Shown: one piece after another, positions 1-7,342 of the stretch
Position numbering within the stretch: the stretch's first letter is position 1
Layout of the letters: the number at the start of each line of letters is the position of its first letter
Source of the DNA: Arcobacter sp.
GTDB lineage: Bacteria; Campylobacterota; Campylobacteria; Campylobacterales; Arcobacteraceae
Direction: 5' to 3'
NCBI GenBank assembly: GCA_030635995.1
Contig: DAOVXU010000019.1
Location: forward strand, 1-14,121
DNA length: 14,121 bases
Made by a program: the position numbers and the translations under genes
The notes under the pieces: model-generated
Seen by the model: only the letters and a program-made list of their open reading frames with translations
Databases searched by the model: none
Told to the model about the DNA's origin: nothing

Positions 1-1
1 A

Positions 2-241
2 GCAAAAAAAGATGAAAAAGGGCTGCTAGATTTTGCAAGAAATAATAATCTAAATATAGAATTTTTTGACAAAAATAGTATAAATCAACTAGAAAATAAT
101 TTTACCAAATCAGCTTCAACAAAGTTTTTTGGACTAAAAGGAGTAGCAGAACCAAGTGCAATATTGAGTTCAAAATATAAAAAATTAGCTGTACAAAAGT
201 GTGTATATTTTAAAAGTGTTACTATGGCTTGTGCTGTGTAA
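2..241 (+). CDS. cbiG: CbiG-like cobalamin biosynthesis protein, C-terminal part (partial, 5' end outside window)
   Basis: The frame is open from the left edge and gives 79 residues ending in ...TMACAV. The pattern matches the C-terminal domain of CbiG (cobalt-precorrin 5A hydrolase): 'KKDEKGLLDFA' near the start, a hydrophobic 'IEFFD', then 'GLKGVAEPSAIL' and 'LAVQKCVYFKSVTMACA'. The family typically shows 'K.DE.GLL..A', 'G...VAE.AAL' and a final '...VTVA.A' strand. CbiG opens the delta-lactone ring of cobalt-precorrin 5A in the anaerobic B12 pathway, in the cytoplasm. The N-terminal domain lies outside the window, so a fusion to another Cbi enzyme cannot be excluded. No classical terminator directly follows the stop. 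The gene converges on the hemA-hemC operon across a 410-nt gap. Confidence 0.72.
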   Translation, partial: AKKDEKGLLDFARNNNLNIEFFDKNSINQLENNFTKSASTKFFGLKGVAEPSAILSSKYKKLAVQKCVYFKSVTMACAV

Positions 242-280
242 GAAATACTATTAATCATAAAAAAAGTATTGATGGCAAAG

Positions 281-305
281 CAAAAAGCAGGAGCCTAACC
301 CTGCT
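281..305 (-). terminator. Possible second minus-strand terminator
   Basis: On the minus strand a perfect 6-bp stem (AGCAGG/CCTGCT, 286-291 with 300-305, 8-nt loop) is followed by TTTT, then GC, then TTT. It could be a back-up terminator for the hemC operon, or the 3' end of a small RNA covering about 281-440. On the plus strand the stem is followed by TAAAG, so it is not a terminator for cbiG. Confidence 0.35.
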
Positions 306-442
306 TAAAGCCGACTACTTAAAGAAATAGAAACTTATATAAATAAATCCTATTATCAAGTAGCCTATACCATGATAATCTATCTCGGTCATGAGATATC
401 CCTTTCTTATGGTCTATCCCTACAAAACCCAACCATCAATCC

Positions 443-475
443 AAAAAAAAAGGCTAGTGTAAACACTAACCTTTT
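443..475 (-). terminator. Rho-independent terminator of the hemA-hemC operon
   Basis: The stem pairs AAAAGG (448-453) and TAGTG (455-459) with CACTA (464-468) and CCTTTT (470-475). There is one C/A mismatch and a TAAA loop. Read on the minus strand the stem runs into nine consecutive T residues (443-451), which is a good intrinsic terminator. It lies about 175 nt beyond the hemC stop. On the plus strand only four T residues follow, so it may work weakly for cbiG too. Confidence 0.65.
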
Positions 476-587
476 AACCATTTGAAAGCACTCATGACCG
501 ATTTTAACTTCCACAGTATTTAGATGGGCTACATCTTAAATATAATTATAATCAATAAAATCTTAATCCGTTATTAACCACTTTTAG

Positions 588-614
588 TTAGGATATTTTG
601 GTTGAAATATCTAA
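588..614. repeat. Hairpin just downstream of hemC
   Basis: Arms TTA+GATATTT (588-598, with one bulged G) pair with AAATATC+TAA (605-614) around a 6-nt loop. There is no T-run on either side, so it is not a standard terminator. It sits 38 nt past the hemC stop and may stabilise the 3' end of the operon mRNA. Confidence 0.4.
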
Positions 615-651
615 GCCAAGTGTAACGAATATACTTCATGATGTCAAGAAA

Positions 652-1611
652 CTATATCCTATCAGGTCTAGTATCTTTAAAAGCTATTGTTTCTGCTTTT
701 TCTAAAAGTTGCATAGCACCCTCATCTATAAAATCCCTAGCTAATTGTGTTCCTAAGCTATCACAATTTGATATTAAAGCTGTTGCAGTTTTCCAAACAA
801 TATTTGTACCATCTGGATAACCTATCATTGCTTCAAGATTTATAACACTATCATCTATAGTTGCATTACAAGCAACAGGTGCTGAACATCCTGCTCCTAT
901 TTGAGAGATAAAATCTCTCTCAATTTTTGTACATAAAAATGTATTCTCATCATTTAAACTCATAGCAATTTCTCGTACCCTATCATTTGAAGCAACAATC
1001 TCTATACCAAGAGCAGCTTGTCCCATAGGAGGTATCATATTTTTTAATTTTAACTTTTGAGTATATGGAATATCTTTTAATAAATCTAATCTTTTAAGTC
1101 CAATCCACGCTAAAATAATAGCATCATATTGACCTTCGGCTAATTTTCTAAGTCGAGTATTTACATTTCCTCTTAAATCTTTTACAATTAAATCTGGTCT
1201 TTTTTTAAGTAGTTGCATTCTTCTTCTTAAACTTGTAGTTCCTACAACTGCACCTTTAGGTAAATCTTTTAATTTTTTATATTTATGAGATAAAAAAACA
1301 TCACTTTGGTCTTGTCGTTGAGTAATTGCACACAACTCTAAACCATCAGGGATATAAGTAGGAACATCTTTCAAACTATGAACAGCCATATCAGCATCTC
1401 CTGCTAACATCGCATCTTCTAACTCTTTTGTAAAATGACCTTTTCCACCAATAAGTGCCAAAGGTTTATCCAATACTTTATCACCATTACTTACAATTTT
1501 ATTCAATTCAACTTCTATTTGAGGAAATGATTTTTCTATTCTTGCTTTTACATGATATGCTTGCCAAAGTGCTAAGTCACTTACTCTTGTTGCTATTACT
1601 AATTTTTCCAT
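652..1611 (-). CDS. hemC: Porphobilinogen deaminase (hydroxymethylbilane synthase)
   Basis: This cytoplasmic enzyme joins four porphobilinogen molecules into hydroxymethylbilane in heme, siroheme and B12 precursor synthesis. The 319-residue product is the normal family length. Visible hallmarks are the N-terminal 'VIATRVSDLALWQA', 'GGKGHFTKELEDAML' (55-69), and 'MAVHSLKDVP' with the catalytic Asp at residue 82. Next come 'VGTTSLRRR', 'DLRGNVNTRL' and 'GAGCSAPVACNA', where Cys242 would carry the dipyrromethane cofactor. The start is supported by GGAG six bases before the ATG. It is the last gene of the hemA-proS-fxsA-dsb-hemC operon, 30 nt after the Dsb-like gene. Linking hemA and hemC makes sense because the two enzymes act in the same pathway. 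I see no missing catalytic residues. Confidence 0.97.
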   Translation of the reverse strand: MEKLVIATRVSDLALWQAYHVKARIEKSFPQIEVELNKIVSNGDKVLDKPLALIGGKGHFTKELEDAMLAGDADMAVHSLKDVPTYIPDGLELCAITQRQDQSDVFLSHKYKKLKDLPKGAVVGTTSLRRRMQLLKKRPDLIVKDLRGNVNTRLRKLAEGQYDAIILAWIGLKRLDLLKDIPYTQKLKLKNMIPPMGQAALGIEIVASNDRVREIAMSLNDENTFLCTKIERDFISQIGAGCSAPVACNATIDDSVINLEAMIGYPDGTNIVWKTATALISNCDSLGTQLARDFIDEGAMQLLEKAETIAFKDTRPDRI

Positions 1612-1641
1612 TTTTTCTCCAAATATATTTATTTTCTATTC

Positions 1642-2481
1642 TTATTTTATAAATTTTTTATATTGCGATCTTGTTAAATCTATCTCACCATCTACAAATA
1701 GAGTTGGTGTACCATTTACAAAAGCATCTGCTGATAATTTTATATCTGCTTGTATTTTTCTTTCCATATCAACTTTTTTAATTTGTGACATTGTGATATT
1801 TGTTTTTAAAACTTTATTAAAAGCATCTAATGATTTTTTATCATCTTTACTTTCATAAGCATCAAAATATTTTTCAAATCCAGCTGTATAAACTTTATAA
1901 TCAACATTTTTCACACCTTGATATTTAGCAATTTTAGATGCTATTGAAAGTGTTTTTGCAGTTGGGTGCATATCTAAAGGTAATGAGATATAATATAAAG
2001 CAAAAGTTTTTGGATATTTTTGCACATCTTTTATGATTAAAGGTACATCATCTGTACAAATAGGACATAAAGGATCACTAAATAATACAAGTTTATGTTT
2101 AGCATCCTTATTACCCGCTATTAAATGTGAATCTTGATAATATCTTTTATCCAATGTAGGGTGCATTTTTCTTTTTAAATCCAACCCATTTTTCAGTTGT
2201 TTAAGTTCTGCAGTTACCATAGAACCATTTGAAAAAATTATATCTTTTGCATTTATTTTTTTATCTTTAACAGTTACATCTAAATCATAAACATAACCAT
2301 ACCAACCATCTCCTAAATCTTTTTTAAATACAAGTTTTAAACTATTTAATTTAATATTATGATTTGATTTTATTCTATGTTTTTCATAACTATAAACTTT
2401 TTCATCTATAGACTTTGCATCTAGACTAAGAGTTACTAGGCTTATTAGGCTCAATAACTTCAACATCAATGATATCTTCAT
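1642..2481 (-). CDS. Exported DsbC/DsbG-like thiol:disulfide protein (thioredoxin fold)
   Basis: The product has 279 residues counted from the ATG at 2481, which has AAGGA seven bases upstream. A signal peptide is clear: 'MKISLMLK', a hydrophobic stretch 'LLSLISLVTLSL', then 'DAKS'. Residues about 30-110 form a small N-terminal domain. The thioredoxin-fold part begins near 130 with 'KLVLFSDPLCPIC', giving the redox pair Cys139-Pro-Ile-Cys142, and ends with the cis-Pro loop 'VNGTPTLFVDG' (cis-Pro259). This layout fits periplasmic disulfide isomerases or oxidases of the DsbC/DsbG/DsbA-like group, but the exact activity cannot be read from the sequence. The first 56 nt overlap the end of fxsA in another frame. 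A longer start at 2571 exists, but its extra 30 residues end in a lysine run with no ribosome site, so I reject it. Confidence 0.88.
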   Translation of the reverse strand: MKISLMLKLLSLISLVTLSLDAKSIDEKVYSYEKHRIKSNHNIKLNSLKLVFKKDLGDGWYGYVYDLDVTVKDKKINAKDIIFSNGSMVTAELKQLKNGLDLKRKMHPTLDKRYYQDSHLIAGNKDAKHKLVLFSDPLCPICTDDVPLIIKDVQKYPKTFALYYISLPLDMHPTAKTLSIASKIAKYQGVKNVDYKVYTAGFEKYFDAYESKDDKKSLDAFNKVLKTNITMSQIKKVDMERKIQADIKLSADAFVNGTPTLFVDGEIDLTRSQYKKFIK

Positions 2482-2917
2482 CTTTTTTTCCTTTTTCTTC
2501 TTTTTCAAATTGTACTTGTGTATAAAACTGATTATTTGTACTATTTTGATTTGGATTAACATCAAAACCATTTGTTTGCATTGGTGGTTTAAATGAAAAC
2601 ATTTTCCCTAATAAAACAGTTAATAGCCCAAACTGTAATAATACCCCTAAAATATCTGTAAAAAACCCAGGTAAAATAAGAAACATAGCTCCTACTGCAT
2701 TACCAACATTTCTTTTTATAAAGTCTTGTTGTGATATTTGCCCTTGTGTTAAATCTTTTATATTTGAAGCAAGTGAGTATTTAAAATTTTTTAAGATAAA
2801 AGTACCTATAAAAGCTGTTGCTATTATCTCCATAAATGTTAAAAATCCACCAAGATTTCCAGCAATAGTTGTAGATATCATAACCTCTAAAAATATATAA
2901 ATAATCACATAAATCAT
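2426..2917 (-). CDS. fxsA: FxsA family inner-membrane protein
   Basis: This 163-residue membrane protein resembles FxsA, known in E. coli for relieving F-plasmid exclusion of phage T7; its normal cellular role is unclear. Residues 3-42 hold hydrophobic segments ('YIFLEVMIS' and 'FLTFMEIIATAFIGTFIL'). The family signature is 'MFLILPGFFTDILGVLLQFGLLTVLLG' at about 78-104, close to the usual 'IPGFLTDILG'. The cytoplasmic tail is polar and acidic (...DEDIIDVEVIEP...). AAGGAA lies five bases before the ATG, and the gene starts 8 nt after the proS stop. Its last 56 nt overlap the signal-peptide codons of the next gene, which suggests translational coupling. Assignment rests on the transmembrane pattern plus the PGF-TDILG motif. 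Confidence 0.85.
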   Translation of the reverse strand: MIYVIIYIFLEVMISTTIAGNLGGFLTFMEIIATAFIGTFILKNFKYSLASNIKDLTQGQISQQDFIKRNVGNAVGAMFLILPGFFTDILGVLLQFGLLTVLLGKMFSFKPPMQTNGFDVNPNQNSTNNQFYTQVQFEKEEKGKKDEDIIDVEVIEPNKPSNS

Positions 2918-2925
2918 AATATTCC

Positions 2926-4242
2926 TTACTTCACTAATTCTTTTATATATTCAACTATTTTATCTAATGTAACTTCTGTGCTTTCTAAAGTTTTTCGATT
3001 CACAACTTCCACTAAGCCATCTGAAAGTTTTTTACCAACAACTATAGCATAAGGGAAACCTATAAGTTTAAAATCACCCATTTTAAATCCATAAGTATGC
3101 TTTTTCTCTTTTCTATCATCTAAAATTGTACTTATATTATTTTGTTGTAACTCTTCATATATTTTAGCTCCAGTTTCTAGTTCATTCTCTTTTTTAGCAT
3201 TTGAAACAATAACATCTACCATATATGGTGTAGTTGAAGGTGTCCAAATAGAACCATACTCATCATGATTTTGCTCAATTACAGATGCAACCAATCTACT
3301 TACACCTATTCCAAATGTTGCCATCTCAAAAGCTTTTGGTTTACCATTTTCATCTTGAAATTTTGCATCAAGTGCTGATGAATATTTATCACCTAATTGA
3401 AAAATATGTCCAACCTCTATACCTTTTTTAAAATAAAGTTTTCCACCACAAGAACATTTTTGAGTCACCTCTTTGCTTTGTAGTTGTTCATAACTTAATT
3501 CATTTAAAGTATCTACCTCATCATCATTTTCATATACAGTTTCAATATTTGCACCATATTCACAATCTTCACATACTAAAATAGTATCTTCACCACTATT
3601 TGCCAATACATGAAACTCTTTACTTCCACTTCCACCAATAGCACCACTATCAGCTTTAACTACTCTAAAATCAAGCCCAAGTCTAGTAAATATCTTTTTA
3701 TAAGTAGTTTCCATAAGGTCAAATTCTCTTTCCATATCCTCTTTATTGGCATGGAAAGAATATCCATCTTTCATAAGAAATTCTCTACCTCTAAGTAATC
3801 CAAATCTAGGTCTTGCTTCATCTCTAAATTTTGTATTTATTTGATATAAATTTATAGGTAAGTCTTTATAACTTTTTACCCTATTTTTAACCAATTCTAC
3901 CATCGCTTCTTCATTTGTAGGGGATAAAACAAAATCATTTTGATGTCTATCTTGGATTCGTAACATCTCTTTTCCCATAGTATCAGCTCTACCACTTTTT
4001 TCCCAAAAACCTAAAGGGGTTACAAAACTAAGTTGCACCTCATTGCACCCTGCTTTATCAAGCTCATCTTTTACAATAGCTCTAATCTTTTCTAATACTA
4101 TTTTTCCTAAAGGTAAATAGTTGTAAAGTCCTGAGCCTTGTTGATTTATAAATCCACCTCTTATTAAAAATTGATGAGATGGTAGTGTTGCATCATTTGG
4201 TGTTTCTTTTGTTGTAGGGATTAACAATCGACTAAATTTCAT
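2926..4242 (-). CDS. proS: Prolyl-tRNA synthetase without INS editing domain
   Basis: This class II synthetase charges tRNA-Pro in the cytoplasm. The 438-residue product shows motif 1 'GFINQQGSGLYNYLPLG' (30-46), 'SPTNEE' (107-112), motif 2 'FRDEARPRFGLLRGREFLMKD' (139-159), 'GGSGSKEF' (203-210), 'KKGIEVGHIFQLG' (272-284), motif 3 'FGIGVSRL' (310-317) and an anticodon-binding domain (about 342-438). Most bacterial ProRS are around 570 residues because an INS editing domain (about 180 residues) sits between 'ANIE' and 'GIEVGHIFQLG'. Here only some 37 residues separate them, with C224/C227 and C263/C265 as possible metal ligands. The short form is familiar from Alphaproteobacteria; finding it in a Campylobacterota-like operon is notable. 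The hemA stop TAA is part of the TAAGGA ribosome site, and the gap to hemA is 9 nt. Confidence 0.96.
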   Translation of the reverse strand: MKFSRLLIPTTKETPNDATLPSHQFLIRGGFINQQGSGLYNYLPLGKIVLEKIRAIVKDELDKAGCNEVQLSFVTPLGFWEKSGRADTMGKEMLRIQDRHQNDFVLSPTNEEAMVELVKNRVKSYKDLPINLYQINTKFRDEARPRFGLLRGREFLMKDGYSFHANKEDMEREFDLMETTYKKIFTRLGLDFRVVKADSGAIGGSGSKEFHVLANSGEDTILVCEDCEYGANIETVYENDDEVDTLNELSYEQLQSKEVTQKCSCGGKLYFKKGIEVGHIFQLGDKYSSALDAKFQDENGKPKAFEMATFGIGVSRLVASVIEQNHDEYGSIWTPSTTPYMVDVIVSNAKKENELETGAKIYEELQQNNISTILDDRKEKKHTYGFKMGDFKLIGFPYAIVVGKKLSDGLVEVVNRKTLESTEVTLDKIVEYIKELVK

Positions 4243-4251
4243 GAAATTTCC

Positions 4252-5553
4252 TTATATTGTACTATCAAGTGCATGTTCACACTTATATTTATTTAACATA
4301 TCTGAATCCTCTTTCAATCCAAAAAGATTTTGAGTAGTTCCTAGAACTATATCACCCTCCATACTTTTTGACACCTCTCTTAACTGACTACTTGGTTTAT
4401 GTAAAAATTCACTTACAATTGTTTTACAAAGTTTATGAATATTTTTTTCATCTTCAAGTTTTATAAACCCTTTTTTAAGTGCATTATTTATTTTTCTCTC
4501 AATAATCTCATCAGCACTTAAATACAGATGTTTTATAGTAGGCTCAACACTCAATGTTTTAATCCAACTAAAAAATTCTATTGTAATTTTTCCAACTATA
4601 CCATAAGCTATCTTAGCTGCATCTGCTCTTAAAACTACATTTTCATCAACAATACCTTGCAGATCATCTACACTATAAATATTTAAATCATTGCTATTTA
4701 TATCTTCTATATCTCGTGGAACTGCTATATCAAACCAATTTCTTTGAAAACCACATTTTTTAACCATATTACATTTTATGATTGGATAAGGTGCAGAAGT
4801 TGCAGTAAAAAGTAATCTTTTAGAGTTTAATAACTCCTCAAGTTTATCATACGATTCAACTTCTATATTTTCTTCAAAACTATTTGCTAAAGTTTTTGCT
4901 TTTTGTAAATTTCTACTACAGATTATCACTTCAAAACCAGATTTTAAAAGATGTTTTATTGCCAATTCACTCATCTCTCCAGCACCAATAACTATAGCTT
5001 TTACATTATCTATACCATTATAAAGTTCTTTTGCTTTTGCAACTGCTGTAGAAGCAACTGATACAGAACCAGTTCCAAGAGAAGTAGCTGTTCTTACCCT
5101 TGCTGCACACTTAAAAGAGTAGTGCATAACACGAGCTAATTTTTGCCCAGAAAAAGCCTTCTCTATTGAAAATTTAAAAGAATCTTTAAGTTGCCCTGCT
5201 ATTTGAGTTTCACCTACTACTAATGAATCAAGCGATGATGCTACTGTAAAAAGATGATGTATCGCACCCTCATTTTCATATATATCTGCCCGACCCAATA
5301 ACTCTTTTAAATTAATATTAGATCTCTTTGCTAACATAGCAATTATATGTTGCCCTGAATCTTTACATTGATTTACACTTAATATAAATTCAACTCTATT
5401 ACAAGTTGATATTAAAATAGCCTCATTGATACTTGGATGTTCTACAATTGTTTTTAAAAACATCTCTTTTTCTAAATCATTACTAAATGCTAACTTTTCT
5501 CTTGTTTGTATATCTGTATTTTTATGAGTAAAACTTACTATTAAATATTCCAT
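4252..5553 (-). CDS. hemA: Glutamyl-tRNA reductase
   Basis: HemA reduces glutamyl-tRNA with NADPH to glutamate-1-semialdehyde, the first committed step of C5-pathway tetrapyrrole synthesis. The 433-residue product has 'STCNRVEF' with the catalytic Cys51, 'SLVVGETQIAGQLK' (about 110-123), the NADPH-binding 'AIVIGAGEMSELA' near 186-198, 'ATSAPYPII' and the C-terminal helical dimerisation domain. I choose the ATG at 5553; the GTG directly before it also fits the frame but sits closer to the AAGGG site. It heads the five-gene operon and diverges from the aldehyde dehydrogenase. In many bacteria HemA is controlled by heme-dependent proteolysis at the N-terminus; nothing in this sequence tests that. 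Confidence 0.97.
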   Translation of the reverse strand: MEYLIVSFTHKNTDIQTREKLAFSNDLEKEMFLKTIVEHPSINEAILISTCNRVEFILSVNQCKDSGQHIIAMLAKRSNINLKELLGRADIYENEGAIHHLFTVASSLDSLVVGETQIAGQLKDSFKFSIEKAFSGQKLARVMHYSFKCAARVRTATSLGTGSVSVASTAVAKAKELYNGIDNVKAIVIGAGEMSELAIKHLLKSGFEVIICSRNLQKAKTLANSFEENIEVESYDKLEELLNSKRLLFTATSAPYPIIKCNMVKKCGFQRNWFDIAVPRDIEDINSNDLNIYSVDDLQGIVDENVVLRADAAKIAYGIVGKITIEFFSWIKTLSVEPTIKHLYLSADEIIERKINNALKKGFIKLEDEKNIHKLCKTIVSEFLHKPSSQLREVSKSMEGDIVLGTTQNLFGLKEDSDMLNKYKCEHALDSTI

Positions 5554-5578
5554 CACATCCCTTAACTATAAAGCGTAG

Positions 5579-5584
5579 ATTTTA
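5579..5584 (-). promoter_or_regulatory. Candidate -10 box of the hemA operon
   Basis: On the minus strand TGG-TAAAAT forms an extended -10 element 25 nt before the hemA ATG. It would give a short leader containing the AAGGG ribosome site. It is the best candidate in the 100-nt divergent gap, and no clear -35 is seen, which is common in Campylobacterota. Confidence 0.45.
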
Positions 5585-5624
5585 CCATATTATTACTTTA
5601 TGATATATATGGTACAATTTATCC

Positions 5625-5630
5625 TATAAT
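5625..5630 (+). promoter_or_regulatory. -10 box (TATAAT) of the aldehyde dehydrogenase gene
   Basis: A perfect TATAAT lies 23 nt before the ATG at 5654, with T/A-rich sequence upstream and no clear -35. The leader carries AAAGG six to seven bases from the start codon. Confidence 0.6.
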
Positions 5631-5653
5631 TTACATAAAAATAAAGGTTTAAA

Positions 5654-7069
5654 ATGATTGCAAATATATTTTTTGGTAGTAAAGAAGAGTGTAGAGAAGT
5701 TTTAGAGAATAGGGTAAATCCATATTCAAATAAGGTTATTTCTAAATATCCATTATGTACAGCTGATGATACTACAAAAGCTTTAAAAATAGCACAAACA
5801 GCTTCAATAGCAACAAAAGCTTCAACTATAGCACAAAGAGTTGCTTGGATGGAAGATGTAGCACTTAAACTAAAAAAGCATAGAGAAGATATAGCACAAA
5901 CTTTATGTGATGAAGTTGGTAAACCTATCACTTTTGCAAGAGTTGAAGTTGATAGATGTATTGAAACTGTAAAACTATCTGCACATGCTATGATTAATTT
6001 AAGTGGACATACAATCAACACTGATGCAATGCCAAGTGGTAAAAAAACAAATGCCTATTATTTTCACGAGCCTGTAGGTGTAATAGCTTGTATTACCCCT
6101 TTTAATTTTCCACTAAATTTAGTTGCACATAAGATTGCACCAGCACTTGTAAGTGGAAATGCGGTTGTACTTAAACCAACTCCAGAAGCACCACTAACTG
6201 CTTATAAATTTGCAAAACTTTTTATACAAAGTGAATTTGCTATAAAAGATGCTTTATCTGTTGTATATGGAGATGTTGAAGTTGGTTCAACACTTGTAAG
6301 TTCTAATATTCCAAGAGTTCTTAGCTTTACAGGTTCAGTTCCTGTTGGAAATATCATTATCAAATCAGCAGGTATTAAAAAAGTAGCTTTAGAACTTGGT
6401 GGAAATGCTGGAACTTTTATAGATGAAAGTGCTGATTTAAACTATGCAGCTTCAAGATGTGCATTTGGTGCTTTTATAAACTCTGGTCAAGTTTGTATAT
6501 CTTTACAAAGAATTTATGTAGATGAAAAGATTTATGATGAATTTGCTAAACAGATGAAAATAGAAACTGAAAAACTAATAATAGGTAGCCCATATGAAGA
6601 TGATACATTTATAGGACCACTTATAAATGATGAATCTTTGCAAAGAGCAACATCATGGGTAAACAATGCTATAGATGAAGGAGCAGTTTGTCTTACAGGA
6701 AATAAAGCAGATGGTCTAAACTTCCACCCAACAGTTATGAGTGAAGTTACAGATGATATGAAGATAGTTTGTGAAGAGGTTTTTGCCCCTATTGTTTCTC
6801 TTGTAAAAGTTAAAAAATATAAAGAAGCAATTGATAAAATGAACAATACACCTTATGGTTTACAATTTTCAATTTTCACAAATAACCTAAAACAAACACA
6901 ATCTTTTATAAGCGATGCTCAATGTGGTGGAGTTGTTATAAATGATATTCCAACACTTAGATTTGATATTCAACCTTATGGTGGTACAAAACTAAGTGGT
7001 ATAGGGAAAGAGGGTCCAAGTTTTGCTATTGAAGAATTTACTGAGATAAAATCAGTTGTGATTTGTTAA
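5654..7069 (+). CDS. NAD(P)-dependent aldehyde dehydrogenase
   Basis: The 471-residue protein belongs to the aldehyde dehydrogenase superfamily, which oxidises aldehydes to acids through a thioester on cysteine. Visible signatures are 'TPFNFPLN' (148-155), cofactor-binding 'VVLKPT' (Lys174), 'FTGSVPVG' (225-232), 'ELGGNAG' with the general base Glu247, 'SGQVCIS' with the nucleophile Cys281, and 'EEVFAPI' (374-380). The 'GQVCISLQRIYV' context resembles lactaldehyde-type and non-phosphorylating glyceraldehyde-3-phosphate-type members, but the substrate cannot be fixed from sequence. The protein is cytoplasmic, with no signal peptide. The gene has its own TATAAT promoter and is separated by 54 nt, with another promoter, from the DUF2892-like gene, so the functional link to purM is uncertain. 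Confidence 0.93.
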   Translation: MIANIFFGSKEECREVLENRVNPYSNKVISKYPLCTADDTTKALKIAQTASIATKASTIAQRVAWMEDVALKLKKHREDIAQTLCDEVGKPITFARVEVDRCIETVKLSAHAMINLSGHTINTDAMPSGKKTNAYYFHEPVGVIACITPFNFPLNLVAHKIAPALVSGNAVVLKPTPEAPLTAYKFAKLFIQSEFAIKDALSVVYGDVEVGSTLVSSNIPRVLSFTGSVPVGNIIIKSAGIKKVALELGGNAGTFIDESADLNYAASRCAFGAFINSGQVCISLQRIYVDEKIYDEFAKQMKIETEKLIIGSPYEDDTFIGPLINDESLQRATSWVNNAIDEGAVCLTGNKADGLNFHPTVMSEVTDDMKIVCEEVFAPIVSLVKVKKYKEAIDKMNNTPYGLQFSIFTNNLKQTQSFISDAQCGGVVINDIPTLRFDIQPYGGTKLSGIGKEGPSFAIEEFTEIKSVVIC

Positions 7070-7085
7070 ATAAGTATATCTTAGA

Positions 7086-7091
7086 TATAAT
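7086..7091 (+). promoter_or_regulatory. -10 box (TATAAT) before the DUF2892-like gene and purM
   Basis: TATAAT lies 32 nt before the ATG at 7124. It overlaps a small dyad (TATATC-TTA-GATATA) and is followed at 7090-7097 by the perfect palindrome ATCGCGAT. The palindrome stands out in such AT-rich DNA and would lie between the -10 box and the start of transcription, so it could be an operator; this is speculative. Confidence 0.5.
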
Positions 7092-7123
7092 CGCGATAAT
7101 ATTAAAAAGAAGAGGAATATATA

Positions 7124-7333
7124 ATGAATATATATGATAAGATTAGAAAATTCTGTCAAACATTTAGAATTGTACTAGGTGTAGTGGCAATATTATCAGG
7201 ACTTTATTTCACAGTAGAAGGGGAATTTTACAATTTATGGTTTGCTTTAGGTCTTGCACCTTTAGTAGCAGGACTTACTAACTTCTGTCCACTTTGTATA
7301 ATTTCAAAAAAATGTTCAATTCAAACTAACTAA
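7124..7333 (+). CDS. Small DUF2892 / YgaP-type membrane protein
   Basis: This 69-residue protein has two hydrophobic segments (about 14-30 and 38-60) after a short basic N-terminus. The plan 'KIRKFCQTFRIVLGV...GLY...FYNLWFALGLAPLVAGLTNFCPLC' matches the DUF2892 inner-membrane domain, which is also found fused to rhodanese in YgaP and usually ends 'GL..FCPL'. The paired Cys55 and Cys58 in 'FCPLC', with Cys64, could handle sulfur or metal, but the function of stand-alone members is unknown. AGAGGA sits seven bases before the ATG. The stop TAA forms part of the purM ribosome site (TAAGGA), so the two genes are co-transcribed and probably coupled. Confidence 0.8.
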   Translation: MNIYDKIRKFCQTFRIVLGVVAILSGLYFTVEGEFYNLWFALGLAPLVAGLTNFCPLCIISKKCSIQTN

Positions 7334-7342
7334 GGATTTCAA

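Larger units (their letters stand above)
242..651. other. Gene-free, hairpin-rich intergenic region
   Basis: I find no convincing gene here. The stretch lies between two convergent transcripts and holds a chain of short inverted repeats. Arm pairs are 244-249/265-270, 286-291/300-305, 352-358/373-379, 381-386/393-398, 409-413/432-436, 448-459/464-475, 519-526/532-540 and 588-598/605-614. A 10-bp perfect inverted repeat (386-395 with 491-500) encloses the terminator-like hairpin. One 59-codon open stretch (309-485) has no start codon near its beginning and no ribosome site, and I do not call it. The region could be 3' UTR, a small structured RNA, or remains of an element. Confidence 0.6.

Noticed and set aside
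281..320. Possible cobalamin riboswitch piece near the cbiG end
   Set aside because: AGCAGGAGCC faintly recalls the B12 box, but the conserved core is absent and it lies downstream of cbiG with no gene following in that direction.
309..485. 59-codon stop-free frame on the + strand ('RLLKEIETYINKSYYQVAY...')
   Set aside because: It has no start codon near its beginning, no ribosome site, crosses a terminator hairpin and resembles no family I know. It might be a gene remnant, but chance is as likely.
2482..2571. Longer N-terminus for the Dsb-like protein
   Set aside because: The extra 30 residues put a lysine run before a perfect signal peptide, and the ribosome site is in front of the ATG at 2481.
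5593..6021. 142-codon minus-strand frame opposite the aldehyde dehydrogenase gene
   Set aside because: It is antisense to a clear gene, covers the divergent promoter, has no ribosome site and no family resemblance.
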